Of a stretch of DNA of 64,000 bases, positions 63,401 to 64,000 are shown piece after piece. Under the pieces are notes generated by a model that saw only the letters and a program-made list of their open reading frames with translations, was not told the DNA's origin and ran no database searches. Both the position numbers and the translations under genes were made by a program. The number at the start of each line of letters is the position of its first letter. Within the stretch, counting starts at the first letter, position 1. The stretch is from Bradyrhizobium sp. AUGA SZCCT0158 (lineage in GTDB: Bacteria > Pseudomonadota > Alphaproteobacteria > Rhizobiales > Xanthobacteraceae), in the NCBI RefSeq assembly GCF_018130065.1, contig NZ_JAFCME010000007.1, positions 243,027-307,026 on the forward strand. The letters run 5' to 3'.

Positions 63401-63518
63401 CCGCATCATTGCGAGCCACCGGGTCGCGCGAATGCGCGCCCGATGACAGGCTCCGCGAAGCAATCCACGTCTCGGCATAACAGATGCATGGATTGCTTCG
63501 CTGCGCTCGCAATGACGG
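63401..63518. repeat. Palindromic repeat family 3, copy 2
   Basis: Left end CCGCATCATTGCGAG, right end CTCGCAATGACGG, with GAAGCAATCCA and TGGATTGCTTC in the middle. This is a longer variant of 49734-49820. It lies upstream of the cyclase gene and may separate it from its promoter or protect its mRNA. Confidence 0.75.
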
Positions 63519-63540
63519 AGGATAGTGCGGCCCCACACGA

Positions 63541-63644
63541 CGCTGTCATCCCCGCGCAGACGGGGATCCAGTACGCCGCGGCTTCTCGGTTCCATCATCA
63601 GCGTCTCTGGAATACTGGGTCACCCGCTTTCGCGGGTGACGACA
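63541..63644. repeat. Double-hairpin intergenic repeat
   Basis: Hairpins CCCCG-CGCAGA-CGGGG (63550-63565) and GTCACCCGC-TTTC-GCGGGTGAC at the right end. It is similar in layout to 47014-47135, and both elements lie beside a copy of repeat family 2. Confidence 0.65.
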
Positions 63645-63656
63645 ACTGAATATGTG

Positions 63657-64000
63657 TTCGCATTCTCGCGACGCATTGCGCCCGAGTTGTTGAAAATTCT
63701 CCACCCTCTCAATTCAGAGGGCGCAGGGAATGCCGGATGCGCGCTGCACCCGCGGTCTCGCGTGCGATAGTGCTAAGAAAGCTGCACACGAGCATACAGG
63801 GCAGCGGAGAACATCCGACATTCCCTGCGCAATGGCTTTACGGCTTATGACGCGCTCTCCCCGGTGAGACGGCCTCTATTGCCACCGTCGCCCCTCGGAA
63901 GCGTTAGCTCCCGCAGGACTTGACGCCGTTACGGGCGCCAGGACCACACGCTTTCGCCGTACGCTTCAGCTGCGACCGTCAATCGCAACTGTTACGTCCA
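63657..64000 (-). repeat. Dispersed repeat family 2 with long hairpin, copy 2 (cut by window edge)
   Basis: Reverse-complement copy of 46631-46976. The long hairpin arms are at 63721-63739 and 63812-63830. The apical stem, in repeat orientation, is CTCGTGTGC/GCACGCGAG, which differs from copy 1 by one compensatory pair and one wobble pair while the loop AGCTTTCTTAGCAC is unchanged. It continues past the window end. Frames inside it are not called. Confidence 0.75.

Overview
The window looks like chromosomal DNA of a GC-rich alphaproteobacterium, most probably Bradyrhizobium or a close relative. This rests on the strong GC bias at third codon positions, the dxs/tlyA/xseB/clpS housekeeping set, many CoA-dependent catabolic genes, periplasmic-type PaoABC, and several families of short palindromic intergenic repeats of the rhizobial type. 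No IS element, phage module or CRISPR array was recognised. The genus is an inference from family recall, not a computed match.

Region 1 (1-12.5 kb) is a catabolic cluster working through CoA thioesters. A leftward operon encodes a CoA ligase, an atypical short-chain dehydrogenase (SDR), two acyl-CoA dehydrogenases and a thiolase that runs off the left edge. A divergent pair encodes a second atypical SDR and a glutathione S-transferase. These are followed by a CaiB-type CoA-transferase, a 2-hydroxychromene-2-carboxylate isomerase-like protein, an HxlR regulator, a feruloyl-CoA-synthase-like ligase and a solute-binding protein. Three promoters here carry the same palindrome inside the -35/-10 spacer, which suggests one regulon, probably under the HxlR protein.

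Region 2 (12.8-23.8 kb) holds an RND efflux system (adaptor plus pump), with the pump gene broken by one missing base and rearrangement scars around an inserted NTF2-like gene. Next come a divergent TetR regulator with a 49-bp nested palindrome, an iron-type alcohol dehydrogenase, an orphan KAS II, two SDRs, a YciI-like protein and a second TetR with twin 20-bp palindromes.

Region 3 (23.8-30.4 kb) is island-like. It has a C-terminal piece of a large serine recombinase, a second-type Mfd-like translocase bracketed by 25-bp near-identical direct repeats, a truncated DUF5681 gene ending at one of those repeats, and a tightly coupled two-gene operon of unknown proteins. The second unknown protein has a HEPN-like R-x4-H motif. 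The region ends at a tRNA-Gln gene.

Region 4 (30.4-49.7 kb) is metabolic: a large acyl-CoA dehydrogenase, a PatB/MalY lyase, a Pro/Ala-rich membrane protein with heptapeptide repeats, PaoABC plus a Tat-exported cupin with a divergent LysR regulator, an Orn/Lys/Arg decarboxylase coupled to a GNAT acetyltransferase, an aldo/keto reductase, an EthD-like protein, a glutamine amidotransferase, a PhyH-like oxygenase, a VOC dioxygenase and an enoyl-CoA hydratase.

Region 5 (49.8-64 kb) is mostly housekeeping: a 5'-nucleotidase, an HDAC-family deacetylase, xseB, a membrane alpha/beta hydrolase, dxs, a nucleoside deoxyribosyltransferase-like protein, tlyA, a TrmA/RumA-type RNA methyltransferase, a DUF1194 von Willebrand protein, a Sel1-like protein, clpS and a class III nucleotide cyclase. 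A ~345-bp dispersed repeat occurs twice in opposite orientation (46.6 and 63.7 kb). It folds into a long hairpin, with one compensatory base-pair change between the two copies.
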